NCBI RefSeq assembly: GCF_001010945.1
Contig: NZ_LBHB01000001.1
Coordinates: 372,001 to 436,000 of the forward strand
DNA length: 64,000 nucleotides
Reading direction: 5' to 3'
DNA from: Aurantiacibacter luteus
GTDB lineage: Bacteria > Pseudomonadota > Alphaproteobacteria > Sphingomonadales > Sphingomonadaceae
In this document: positions 36,978 to 46,200 of the stretch, piece after piece
How the letters are laid out: the number at the start of each line of letters is the position of its first letter
Position numbering within the stretch: the stretch's first letter is position 1
The notes under the pieces: model-generated
What the model saw: only the letters and a program-made list of their open reading frames with translations
What the model was told of the DNA's origin: nothing
Database searches by the model: none
Position numbers and translations under genes: made by a program

Positions 36978-37489
36978 TACGATACGACGATGAGCGGCTG
37001 GTCGAATTCCACCGGGGTGCCGTTGTCGACGAGCAGCGCCTGCACCGTGCCGTCACGCGGCGAAGTGATGGGGTTCATCACCTTCATCGCCTCGACGATA
37101 AGCAGGGTATCGCCCTTCTTCACGGTGTCGCCCACGGCAACGAAGTTGGAGGCGCCCGGATCGGGAGCGAGATAGCAGGTGCCGACCATCGGCGACTTGA
37201 CCGCGTTGGCAGTATCAGCGGCGGCAGGCGCGCTCTCGGCGGTGGCAGCGGCAGCAGCGGCGGGTTCGGGCGCCAGCGTGGCAGCAGGCGCGGCGGCGTG
37301 CGTCACGGCCTGGGCGGGCGCGGCCAGCCCCCCGCGCGAGACGCGGATGCGGCGGTCGCCGTCCTCCACTTCGATCTCGGTGAGGCCGGTGTCGGCCAGC
37401 ATCTCTGCCAGCTCGCGCACGAGGCCGGTATCCACGGTCATGCCACCGGCGCGGGTGCGGCTGGCGGCGGTTGCCTTCTGTTCGGGCAT
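36977..37489 (-). CDS. accB: Biotin carboxyl carrier protein of acetyl-CoA carboxylase
   Basis: A 170-residue protein with an N-terminal domain ([21 protein letters not shown]), an Ala/Pro-rich flexible linker (about 60-95) and a C-terminal biotinyl domain in which the biotinylated lysine is in VEAMKVM. It forms the carrier between AccC and the carboxyltransferase AccAD. The ATG at 37489 is preferred, although MTVDTGL is an alternative start. aroQ lies just upstream on the same strand. Confidence 0.96.
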   Translation of the reverse strand: MPEQKATAASRTRAGGMTVDTGLVRELAEMLADTGLTEIEVEDGDRRIRVSRGGLAAPAQAVTHAAAPAATLAPEPAAAAAATAESAPAAADTANAVKSPMVGTCYLAPDPGASNFVAVGDTVKKGDTLLIVEAMKVMNPITSPRDGTVQALLVDNGTPVEFDQPLIVVS

Positions 37490-37559
37490 TGCGGTCCCAT
37501 TGTTACTGAATGATGGCAGCGGGCTAGAACCATGCACGCGCCAAGGCAAGCGTGCCGAA

Positions 37560-37994
37560 CTAGAGTGCGGCCACCTTTTCCAGCGCCACGATGTAGCTGC
37601 GCGCGCCGAGGCCCTTCACGCAGTCTACCGCCGCCATGCCGACATAGGAGACGTGGCGGAAAGGCTCGCGGGTTTCAGGGTCGGAGAGGTGCACCTCGAT
37701 CACCGGCACCTTGATGGCCTTGATGGCATCGAGAAGGGCGATGGAGGTGTGGGTGTAGGCCCCGGCGTTGAGCAGCACGGCGCGGGCGCCGTCGGCGTTC
37801 GCCTCGTGGAGCCAGTCGACGAGGTGCCCCTCGTGGTTGGACTGGCGCATGTCCACGTCCAGCCCCAGTTCCTGGCCCCGGTCCTCGAGCATTCCGGCAA
37901 TGTCGTCGAGCGTGTCTGCGCCGTAGATCTCCGGCTCGCGCAGGCCGAGCAGATTGAGATTGGGGCCGTTGAGGACGAAGACTGTGTCGGTCAT
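37560..37994 (-). CDS. aroQ: Type II 3-dehydroquinate dehydratase
   Basis: A 144-residue shikimate-pathway enzyme that dehydrates 3-dehydroquinate to 3-dehydroshikimate. VLNGPNLNLLGLREPEIYG in part (NGPNLNLLG, EPEIYG) includes the lid Arg and catalytic Tyr; NAGAYTHTSIALLDA and VHLSDPETREPFRH carry the substrate-binding Asn, His and Arg. The aroQ-accB-accC order is common in proteobacteria. The ATG at 37994 (MTDTVFVL) is the conserved start. Confidence 0.97.
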   Translation of the reverse strand: MTDTVFVLNGPNLNLLGLREPEIYGADTLDDIAGMLEDRGQELGLDVDMRQSNHEGHLVDWLHEANADGARAVLLNAGAYTHTSIALLDAIKAIKVPVIEVHLSDPETREPFRHVSYVGMAAVDCVKGLGARSYIVALEKVAAL

Positions 37995-38061
37995 GATAGC
38001 TCGCATAAGGATGCGGCCGCGCATTGCCAAGCGGGCGCGCGTGGCCGTAGGAACGGGCGCG

Positions 38062-39069
38062 ATGAGAGACGAGGACCGCGCCGCCTATCGCCGCTTCGTC
38101 GAGCGTTACAGGGCCCACGGCGGCAGCCCGCGCGAGGACCTGCTGTTCGCGCGTCACGCGGCGCAGCTCGGCCGGAACGAGCCGTTCCGCACCCTGACCG
38201 TCACCGACTACCTGGATGGCGAAGGCGCGGGCTCGCGGGCGCTGATGTTGCTATGGACCATGGGCTTTTGCCGCATCTTCGGTGTCGCCTACGCGCACAC
38301 TCCCCTCACCCGCCTGACCCATGCCGACCGCCCTCAGGCGGAGTTCGATACGGCGTGGGAGGCCTTTTTCAATCTCGGTGCGGGGGAGGCGGCGGCGGGC
38401 GACGATGCTGCGGACCTCTTCCTGCTGAGCCACGTCAAGCTGCCCGAAGGCGGCGACTGCACGCGCTTTCTCGACCCGCCGCTGGAGCGGCCGCGCCCGG
38501 CCTATTATCTGGAAATCGACAGCCTGGAGCACGACGCGTTGCGGCGCTTCTACGCGTTCGAATTCGTCGAGGTGCTGTCCGCCGCTCTGCCCGAAGCGCG
38601 CCGCCGGTTTCGGGCGGCGAACCCGCGCGCCGGCAGCGACTTGGTGAAGGTCGCCGTCCACCTGCGGCGCGGCGATGTCGGGCCGGAGCGGTCCGATATG
38701 TGGACGAGCGACGAACAGGTGGCCGCCACGCTGGCCGGCGTGGCGGGCGTTCTCGATGCCATGGGGCTGGCGCACCGGATAACGCTCTATTCGGAAGGCG
38801 AGCGCGGCCAGTTCGCCGCACTGGAAGGGCTGCGGCCGCGCATGGTGCTGGATGGCGATCCCATCCAAACCATGCGCGGCCTTGCCGATGCCGATGTGCT
38901 GGTGAGCGCGAAAAGCTGTTTCAGCTACGTCGCGGGTCTGCTCGGCGACGGGGTGGTGCTGGCGGAGGCGAGCCGCTGGCCCGCGATGCCGGGGTGGATC
39001 GAGCGCGGCACCGACGGCAGCTTCGACGGCGCCGCGCTCGAAGCGGCGCTTACTGCTCGACGCCCTTGA
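38062..39069 (+). CDS. Putative fucosyltransferase-like glycosyltransferase (HxRRxD motif)
   Basis: A 335-residue protein with no signal peptide or membrane helix. VAVHLRRGDVG (about 190-200) matches motif I (HxRRxD) of GDP-fucose-dependent alpha-1,2/alpha-1,6 fucosyltransferases and protein O-fucosyltransferases; further along, ITLYSEGERGQF and ADVLVSAKSCFSYVAGLL resemble the later nucleotide-sugar-binding motifs. The rest is divergent, so the sugar donor and acceptor are unknown. It is divergent from aroQ, and its 3' end overlaps the holin-like gene by 20 bp. Confidence 0.6.
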   Translation: MRDEDRAAYRRFVERYRAHGGSPREDLLFARHAAQLGRNEPFRTLTVTDYLDGEGAGSRALMLLWTMGFCRIFGVAYAHTPLTRLTHADRPQAEFDTAWEAFFNLGAGEAAAGDDAADLFLLSHVKLPEGGDCTRFLDPPLERPRPAYYLEIDSLEHDALRRFYAFEFVEVLSAALPEARRRFRAANPRAGSDLVKVAVHLRRGDVGPERSDMWTSDEQVAATLAGVAGVLDAMGLAHRITLYSEGERGQFAALEGLRPRMVLDGDPIQTMRGLADADVLVSAKSCFSYVAGLLGDGVVLAEASRWPAMPGWIERGTDGSFDGAALEAALTARRP

Positions 39070-39463
39070 TCTTCCCCCATTGGCGCGCCGCGGTGTAGCC
39101 GAGGTAGCCCGTGCCGAAGAGAGCGTAGAGCTCGCCCGGCAGGCCGCGCAGGTAGCTGGTGATGCCGCCGCCGATCTGGCTCGCCGCCTCGTTGCTGAAG
39201 GCGGAGAGCACGCCCATCGGGATACAAAACAGGATGATCGCATACATCACGTAGAGGAAGCTCGGGCGCGCGCGGCTAGTCCACGGGTCCTGGCTGTTCG
39301 CCTCGGCGATGATGGCGGAAAGCTGCGTCTCGATGCGCTGCATTTCCTGCGTGCCCTGCAATGCCAGGAGCTCCAGCTTGGCGCGGTCGCGTGCGTCGCG
39401 GTCGGGTATGACCTTGTCGATGATGGAAGCGATGGGGCCGATGAGCGATTCGAGGATGGCCAT
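39050..39463 (-). CDS. Gene-transfer-agent-type 3TM holin family protein (orphan)
   Basis: A 137-residue protein whose N-terminal cytoplasmic helix (IASIIDKVIPDRDARDRAKLELLALQ in part: IPDRDARDRAKLEL) is followed by a conserved EANSQDPWTSRARP segment and about two transmembrane helices (FLYVMYAIILFCIPMG, YLRGLPGELYALFGTGYLG). This is the pattern of the GTA_holin_3TM family, which permeabilises the inner membrane to let endolysin through when gene transfer agents or phages leave the cell. No endolysin, portal, capsid or terminase gene is nearby, so it is an orphan: a phage/GTA remnant or a co-opted regulator of lysis. It overlaps the glycosyltransferase-like gene by 20 bp. Confidence 0.82.
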   Translation of the reverse strand: MAILESLIGPIASIIDKVIPDRDARDRAKLELLALQGTQEMQRIETQLSAIIAEANSQDPWTSRARPSFLYVMYAIILFCIPMGVLSAFSNEAASQIGGGITSYLRGLPGELYALFGTGYLGYTAARQWGKIKGVEQ

Positions 39464-39540
39464 GCGATAAGAACTCCCGTTCCGGTTGGATTGACGGGAT
39501 CGCGTGAACCGCAGCGGTTCGTGTAGGAAAGCGGTTTTGT

Positions 39541-39957
39541 CTAGAGGCTGAAAGCGGCGGGAAGCAGGGTCGCGATGTCCGTCTCGGCCGGGTTGCGTCC
39601 GCGGTGGTCGTGACAGATCACGGCGATGTTGCGACCCGATAGCTGCGCCGCCTCTGCAATCGCCTGCCGGCATCCGCCGCACGGCATCACCGCATCGCCC
39701 GGCTCCTCTCCCGCATCGGCGAAGCCGCCGACGACAGCGATGCGCGCCACGTTTTCCAGCCCGAAGGCCTGCTGCGCGGCCGCTAGCGCGCTCTGTTCGG
39801 CGCAGACACCGAGGCGGTAGCAGGCGTTTTCCATGTTGGCGCCGACGGCCACCTCGCCGTCGACGCTCTCGACTGCGCAGCCGACGTGAAAGCGGGAGTA
39901 GGGCGCGTGGGCCCGGTCGCGTGCGGCCAATGCTGCCTCGACCAGCGGATCGCTCAT
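39541..39957 (-). CDS. cdd: Cytidine deaminase
   Basis: A 138-residue homotetrameric-type cytidine deaminase that converts cytidine and deoxycytidine to uridine forms for pyrimidine salvage. The catalytic zinc motif is visible as CAEQSAL and PCGGCRQ. The start ATG at 39957 overlaps the stop of the upstream transporter gene (ATGA), so the two are coupled. Confidence 0.95.
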   Translation of the reverse strand: MSDPLVEAALAARDRAHAPYSRFHVGCAVESVDGEVAVGANMENACYRLGVCAEQSALAAAQQAFGLENVARIAVVGGFADAGEEPGDAVMPCGGCRQAIAEAAQLSGRNIAVICHDHRGRNPAETDIATLLPAAFSL

Positions 39958-40631
39958 GCGTCGAGCCGCTTCGCCAGCGCGACCGCACCCGCGATCAGGA
40001 ACGGCACCAGCACCAGGCTCAGCACGATCTTTGCCACGGCTTGCCCGACCAGCAACGGGCCGATGGGAAACTCGCCGTAGAAGGCCAGCGTGATGAAGAT
40101 CAGCGTGTCGACGGCCTGGCTGATCGCAGAAGCGATGGCCCCGCGCGCCATGAGCCAGAACCCGCCGCCGGTCGTTCCCTTGCCGCGCAGCCGGTCGAAG
40201 ATCCACACGTTGAGCAGCAGCGAGACGCCGTAGGCCACCGGCCCTGCCGCCATGATTCGCGGTGTCTGTCCGTGAACGAGATTGAAGGCGGCGAGATTTT
40301 CCGCCGGCATGTCGGGCGAGGCGGGGAGGGAGAGTACGATACTTAGCAGGACGATCGAAATCGCCAGCGGCATGAAACCCCACAGCACTACGCGGTTGGC
40401 CACGGACTTGCCGAAGAGCTGTGCCAGCGTGCTGGAAATCACAACCAGCAGCAGGAAGGCCAGAATCCCGCTCTCCACCACGATGGGGCCGAGGGCGAAC
40501 TGCTTGAAGGCGAGCACGCCGGCAATCACGGTCATCCCGCCATAGAGCATGGTGAGCACGAACAGCGAGCGCGGCATCCCGGTATCGGTCGAGGGCGGGG
40601 TGAAGGGCGAGGTGGCGGAGTCGGTCATCAC
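39954..40631 (-). CDS. Queuosine precursor transporter (YhhQ/QPTR family)
   Basis: A 225-residue inner-membrane protein with about six helices. ESGILAFLLLVVISSTLAQLFGK in part (SSTLAQLFGK), RGAIASAISQAVDTLIFITLAF and the final KIVLSLVLVPFLI follow the YhhQ/DUF165 pattern; these proteins import preQ0/preQ1 for tRNA queuosine. I found no preQ1 riboswitch motif upstream by eye. It is coupled to cdd through a 4-bp overlap, which places it in a nucleoside-salvage context. Confidence 0.88.
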   Translation of the reverse strand: MMTDSATSPFTPPSTDTGMPRSLFVLTMLYGGMTVIAGVLAFKQFALGPIVVESGILAFLLLVVISSTLAQLFGKSVANRVVLWGFMPLAISIVLLSIVLSLPASPDMPAENLAAFNLVHGQTPRIMAAGPVAYGVSLLLNVWIFDRLRGKGTTGGGFWLMARGAIASAISQAVDTLIFITLAFYGEFPIGPLLVGQAVAKIVLSLVLVPFLIAGAVALAKRLDA

Positions 40632-40758
40632 TTCTGGCTATGGCCGCCGCCGCCGGCTTGGCAAGAGCGAGCCGGGGGAAACGCACGGGATTGTGTTTGA
40701 ACCGGCGCGCGCTTTGCGCGAAAGGCGCATCTGAAACCATCCTGACGGGGAATCGCCC

Positions 40759-42081
40759 TTGCCGCCGCAACTCATCTCCCTTGCCGGGATCGCCGTGATC
40801 CTGCTGATCGCCTTCCTGCTTTCCAGCGCGAAGCGATCGATCAACCTGCGCGTGGTGGCCGCGGCCTTCCTGCTGCAGGCGGGTATCGCTTTGCTGGTGC
40901 TGCGCACGCCCTGGGGCGCTGCGGGTATTCAGGGCATGGCGACGGGGGTCGAGAACCTGCTCAGCTATGCCACGGCGGGCACCGAATTCCTCTTCGGCGC
41001 GAGTGAGAACAACCCGCTGTCGGGCACCTTTGCGCTGGGCGCGCTTCCGGTCATCGTGTTCTTCGCCTCGCTGGTTTCGATCCTTTACCACCTCGGCATC
41101 ATGCAGAAGGTGGTGCGCTGGGTGGGCGGGGCCATCGGCTGGATCACCGGCATATCCAAGGTGGAGAGCCTGGGCGCGGCGGCCAATATCTTCGTCGGCC
41201 AGTCGGAAAGCCCGCTGGTGGTGCGTCCCTACCTCGCCGCGCTCTCGCCCAGCCGGCTGTTCACACTGATGACGGTGGGCATGGCGGGCGTCGCCGGCAC
41301 GATCCTGGCGGCCTATGCCGGGCTGCTGGGGCCGAGCTACCTGCCGGTGCTGCTCGCCGCCGCCTTCATGTCCGCGCCCGGCGGTATCCTGATGGCGAAG
41401 ATCATCATGCCCGACACCGACGAGCCTTCGCCCGAGGCGGAGGGCGAGATCGCGCTGCCGAAGGCCCGCATCAGTGCCGAGGGGCCCGCCGCCATCGTGG
41501 AAGCGGGCGACAAGCCGCACGAGGTGGCCGTGGCCGAGCACTTCGACGAGAGCGGCCGCGCCGCCAACATCATCGAGGCTGCCGCGCAGGGCGCGCAGAC
41601 CGGCCTCAAGCTGGCTGTTGCCGTGGGCGCCATGGTGCTGACCTTCGTCGCGCTGATCGCGCTCGCCAACGGCATCCTCGGCGGCATCGGCGGCTGGTTC
41701 GGCCAGCCCGACCTCACCTTCCAGTCGCTGCTCGGCTTCCTGTTTGCGCCAATCATGTTCCTGCTCGGCATTCCCTGGGCGGAGGCGCAGGTCGCGGGCG
41801 GGCTGTTCGGCACCAAGATCGTGCTGAACGAGTTCGTCGCCTTCATCGATCTCGGCGCGCTGGAAGGCGCGGCGCTGAGCGAGCGGGCGCGGGCCATCGT
41901 CACCTTTGCCCTGTGCGGCTTTGCCAATTTCAGCTCCATTGCCATCCAGATGGCCGTCACCGGCGGCCTCGCGCCCAACCAACGCCCGGTCATCGCCAAG
42001 CTTGGACTCAAGGCGCTGGCGGCCGGGTCGCTCTCCAACCTCATGAGCGCGGCGCTCGCCGGGCTGCTCCTCCCACTCTAG
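40759..42081 (+). CDS. nupC: Concentrative nucleoside transporter NupC
   Basis: A 440-residue inner-membrane transporter of the CNT family that imports nucleosides by cation symport. Conserved segments include [31 protein letters not shown], the long [11 protein letters not shown] loop and [18 protein letters not shown], near the nucleoside site. A cytoplasmic acidic insert (about 215-255) separates the domains. TTG start at 40759 with a GGGG-rich SD. It is divergent from the queuosine transporter/cdd pair. Confidence 0.93.
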   Translation: MPPQLISLAGIAVILLIAFLLSSAKRSINLRVVAAAFLLQAGIALLVLRTPWGAAGIQGMATGVENLLSYATAGTEFLFGASENNPLSGTFALGALPVIVFFASLVSILYHLGIMQKVVRWVGGAIGWITGISKVESLGAAANIFVGQSESPLVVRPYLAALSPSRLFTLMTVGMAGVAGTILAAYAGLLGPSYLPVLLAAAFMSAPGGILMAKIIMPDTDEPSPEAEGEIALPKARISAEGPAAIVEAGDKPHEVAVAEHFDESGRAANIIEAAAQGAQTGLKLAVAVGAMVLTFVALIALANGILGGIGGWFGQPDLTFQSLLGFLFAPIMFLLGIPWAEAQVAGGLFGTKIVLNEFVAFIDLGALEGAALSERARAIVTFALCGFANFSSIAIQMAVTGGLAPNQRPVIAKLGLKALAAGSLSNLMSAALAGLLLPL

Positions 42082-42091
42082 GTTTTCGCCA

Positions 42092-43015
42092 ATGCCCGAC
42101 ATCGCCTCCATCTCGCTCGCCCGTCCGCTTGCGGAGTTTTCCGACGAGCTCGGCCGCAGCTTCGCAGAATTCGGTTTTGCCATCGTGCGCGATCACGGCA
42201 TCCCGCAGGACCTGATCGATCGCGCCGAGGCCAAGGCGAGGGAATTCTTCGCCCTGCCGGTGGAGACCAAGCAGGCCTATCACATTCCCGGCGGCGGCGG
42301 TGCGCGCGGCTACACCCCGTTCGGCAAGGAAATCGCCAAGGACGCCGAGGTTCACGACCTCAAGGAATTCTGGCACGTTGGCCGCAGCCTGCCCGAGGGC
42401 CACCCGCTGAGCGACGTCATGGCTCCCAATGTGTGGCCGGACGAGATCGTGGGTTTCCGCGAAACTTTCGACGAGCTTTACGCCGCCTTCGAGAAGGCCG
42501 GAGAGCGCATTCTTGCCGCAATCGCGCTGCACCTGGGGCTGCCGGAGGACTACTTCGTCGCCACAGTTGAAGACGGCAACTCGGTCATGCGCCTGCTGCA
42601 CTATCCGCCGCTCGGCGATCACGTGCCCGACAAGGCCATCCGCGCTGCCGCGCACGGCGACATCAACACCATCACCCTGCTGCTCGGGGCCGAGGAAGCC
42701 GGGCTGGAGCTGCTGAGCAAGAAGGGCGAATGGGTGCCGGTCAGCCCGCCGCCGGGTGCGCTGGCGGTGAACGTGGGCGACATGCTGGAGCGGCTGACCA
42801 ACGGTCGCCTGCGCTCTACCACGCACCGCGTCGTCAATCCCGGCGGAGAGGCGGCGCGGCGGGCGCGCTATTCCATGCCGTTCTTCCTTCACTTCCGCCC
42901 CGATTTCACCATCGAGGCGCTGGAGCAGTGCGTGGCCGAAGGCGAGGAAACCCAGCCGCCGATCACCGCGCACGCGTTTCTTCAACAGCGACTTCGTGAG
43001 ATCGGTCTCGCCTGA
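42092..43015 (+). CDS. Isopenicillin-N-synthase-like 2OG-Fe(II) oxygenase
   Basis: A 307-residue non-haem iron dioxygenase. The N-terminal DIOX_N region contains GFAIVRDHGIP, and the C-terminal core has the iron triad HxD in AAHGDINTITLL and the distal His in STTHRVVNP with Arg in RYSMPFF binding 2-oxoglutarate. The family includes isopenicillin N synthase, gibberellin oxidases and bacterial oxidations of diverse small molecules; the substrate is unknown. It is 10 bp after nupC on the same strand. Confidence 0.87.
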   Translation: MPDIASISLARPLAEFSDELGRSFAEFGFAIVRDHGIPQDLIDRAEAKAREFFALPVETKQAYHIPGGGGARGYTPFGKEIAKDAEVHDLKEFWHVGRSLPEGHPLSDVMAPNVWPDEIVGFRETFDELYAAFEKAGERILAAIALHLGLPEDYFVATVEDGNSVMRLLHYPPLGDHVPDKAIRAAAHGDINTITLLLGAEEAGLELLSKKGEWVPVSPPPGALAVNVGDMLERLTNGRLRSTTHRVVNPGGEAARRARYSMPFFLHFRPDFTIEALEQCVAEGEETQPPITAHAFLQQRLREIGLA

Positions 43016-43189
43016 GGAGAACGGCGCGGCGATTCGCGGGGATCGGGCGGTCACACGGCGGACCCGCCCATTGTGTTGCGCCGCAGCAACAGCGCTCAGG
43101 GGAATCGCACTGGCGGTGTTGGTTTCCTCTGAAAATTCCCGCCCCCCGCTCGACGAGTCTTGGAATCGTCACGCAGTTAAGTCTTAGGC

Positions 43190-43212
43190 AGCCGCAGCGC
43201 CGCCCTGCGGCT
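43190..43212 (+). other. Hairpin in the 5' leader of the TonB receptor gene
   Basis: AGCCGCAG (43190-43197) pairs perfectly with CTGCGGCT (43205-43212) over a 7-base loop, 43 bp before the receptor ATG. It lies within the 240-bp leader and is not followed by a U-tract, so it is unlikely to be a terminator. It could affect mRNA stability or translation; no riboswitch class is recognised. Confidence 0.5.
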
Positions 43213-43255
43213 TCTCGCCTCCACACTTCGTCTCACGACAAGGGATCGTCCTGAC

Positions 43256-46200
43256 ATGAAACTGCGTTACCTGCTCGCCGCCAGCCTCGGCACCGTTGCC
43301 ACCGCCACCATGCTGCCCGCCGCCTCCGCGATGGCGCAGCAGATCACCACGGGTATCGAGGGCACCGTCACCGACGAAGCGGGTAACCCGGTCAGCAACG
43401 CCACCGTCACCGTAACCGACACCCGCACCGGCGCGAGCCGCACCTTCACCACGGGCGCGACCGGCAACTTCGCCGCGACCGGCCTCACCACTGGCGGCCC
43501 CTACACCGTCACCGCCGATGCGGACGGCCTGGAAGGCCAGACGATCGAGGGCGTGAACACCACCCTGCAGGGCAACACCAGCCTGACCTTCAGCCTGTCA
43601 AGCGGCGGCGGCGTGATCGTCGTCAGCGCCGCGCGCGTCCAGCTGACCCAGCTCGCCGTCGGCCCCGGCATCAGCTTCGGCACCGACGTGCTGGAAACCG
43701 CGCCGAGCTTCAACCGCGACATCCGCGACGTCATCCGCCTCGATCCGCGCGTCAGCCTCGATCGTGACGATGGCGGCTCGGGCCAGGACCGCATCTCGTG
43801 CCTTGGCGGTAACGACCGCGGCAACGCCTTCACCGTTGACGGCATCAGCCAGGGCGACGTCTACGGCCTCAACGACACCGGCTTCTCGTCGCGTTCGTCG
43901 ACCCCGATCCCCTACGACGCCCTGCGCGAGACGCAGGTGCAGTTCGCCCCGTTCGATGTCGAATACGGCAACTTCACCGGTTGCGCCGTCAACGTCGTCA
44001 CCAAGTCGGGCACCAACGAATTCCGCTTCGGTGGCTTCTTCGAATATTCCGACAACTCGCTGCGCGGTGACAGCGTGGCCGGCCAGCCGGTCGCCCCGAT
44101 CCAGGCGGAAAACCGCTACGGCGTGTACCTCGGCGGCCCGATCTGGCGCGACCGCCTGTTTTTCTTCGGCGCCTACGAGCACCAGGACGCCGGCCAGTCG
44201 CAGGACGACGGCCCGGTCGGCGCCGGTTATGCCAACGAGCAGACCGGCATCACCGTCGATCAGTTCAACGAAATCTCGCGGGTGCTATCCAGCGTCTACG
44301 GCATCGACACCGGTCCGCTGGTGACCAGCCGTCCGTTCGAGAACGACCGCTATTTCGGCCGCCTCGATTTCCAGATTACCGACGATCATCGCCTGGAAGC
44401 CACCTACCAGCGCCTGGAGGAAGGCTCGACCCGCGCGGACGACCTGTTCACCGGCACCTCGCCGCAGGCCGTCGGCCAGAACACCTTCTACGTCAGCGGC
44501 ACCAAGTCGAACTATTACTCGGGTCGTCTGTACTCGCAGTGGAACGACAACCTCTCGACCGAACTGCGCTACTCGCGTTCGGAAGTGCGCGACCGGCAGG
44601 ATCCGATCGGCGGCGGCGAGGCGCAGTCGGACAACCCGATCCCGCGCATCATCGTCGGCATCGACAACCCCACCGGCATCGACGGCACCGTGCTGGCCGG
44701 CCCGGGCAATTCGCGCTCGGCCAACGACCTGCGTTCGGACATCGACCAGTACCGCTTCCTCGCCACCGTCAACGTGGGTGACCACACCTTCAAGGCCGGC
44801 GCCGAGGTCAACCATGCGAACCTGTTCAACCTGTTCGTGCAGAACGCCACCGGCACGCTGGTCTTCCGCAACCTGGCCGACCTTCGCGAAGGCTTGCTTT
44901 CGCCCGGCACCGGCAACAACCTGACCGACACCCGCCCGAACAACGTCGTCAGCGGCGCGACCGAAGGTGCCTTCGGCAACTTCTCGTCCACCGGGGACAT
45001 CAATGACGCAGCCGCCCGGTTCAACCGCACGATCTACTCGATCTTCGGCCAGGACGAATGGCAGGTGACCGACAACCTCTCCGCCGTGCTCGGTGTGCGC
45101 GTGGACTGGTACGACGGCGGCCACCCGGCCGCCAACCCGCTGTTCCGCCAGCGCTACGGCTTCGCCAACACTGCCGGCTTCAGCAACCTCGATCCGCTAG
45201 TGATGCCCCGCCTGGCGCTGACCTACGACTTCGACGATTTCTCCGTGTTCTCGCGGATGACCGTTCGCGGCGGCGTGGGCATCTTCTCCGGCGGTGACCC
45301 GCTGGTGTGGTTCGGCAACGCCTTCCAGAACGACGGTCGCGGCTTCTCGCAGGGCACCACGCAGGATTCCGCCTGCGGCACCGCCCGCATCGATGTCGTG
45401 CAGAACGGCCAGTTCACCGGCCTTCCGACCTGCTTCCAGCAGGCTGCCTCTGCCAGCGCGGCGCAGGGTCGTGGCGACACCCAGTCGATCAGCCCGAACA
45501 TCGAGCAGCCCTCGGTCGTGCGTGCGAACATCGGCCTGCAGACCGGTCTCGACTTCGCGCCGAGCGGCTTCTTCAGCGGCTGGAACCTGAACCTCGACTA
45601 CATCTACAGCCACTACCGCAACCCGCTGACGCTGGTCGATCTGGCGGCGACGGTGAACCCGGCACTGGGCCTTAACGGCTTCACTATCGACGGTCGTCCG
45701 ATCTATCGCTCGATCGATCCGACGGTCACCGGTTGCTCCGCCAGCCTCGTCGACCTGAACCCGGCCCCGGTTTACCAGAACGTCAACGCGCCCTGCTTCA
45801 ACACCAGCCGCGACGACGAACTGCAGCTGACCAACGCCGGCAGCTTCGACGGGCACGTGGCCTCGTTCATCCTGTCGAATTCCTTCGACGGCGGCATCTT
45901 CACCGAGAACGGCGGCATCGATTTCAACATCGGCTATGCCTATACCGACGTGCAGGACCGGCGGAACATGTACAACTCCACGGCCGGGTCGAACTACGAC
46001 CTGTCCGCGGCGTTCGACCGCCAGAACCCCGATGCCTCGCGCGGCTTCTTCAGCTCGAAGCACAACATCTCGGCGCGCCTCGCCTTCCGCGAGGAGTTCT
46101 TCGACGACCTGGCGAGCCGCCTGTCGATGACCTTCGTGGCGCGCTCGGGCCGTCCGTACAGCCTAACCTGGTCGGGCGGCGGACAGTTCGGCGACAGCGT

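Noticed and set aside
39506-39520. GAACCG/CGGTTC hairpin after cdd
   Set aside because: Only a 6-bp stem with no following T-run on the minus strand; too weak to call a terminator.
40632-40758. preQ1 riboswitch upstream of the queuosine transporter
   Set aside because: No preQ1-I or preQ1-II consensus could be found by eye in the intergenic region.
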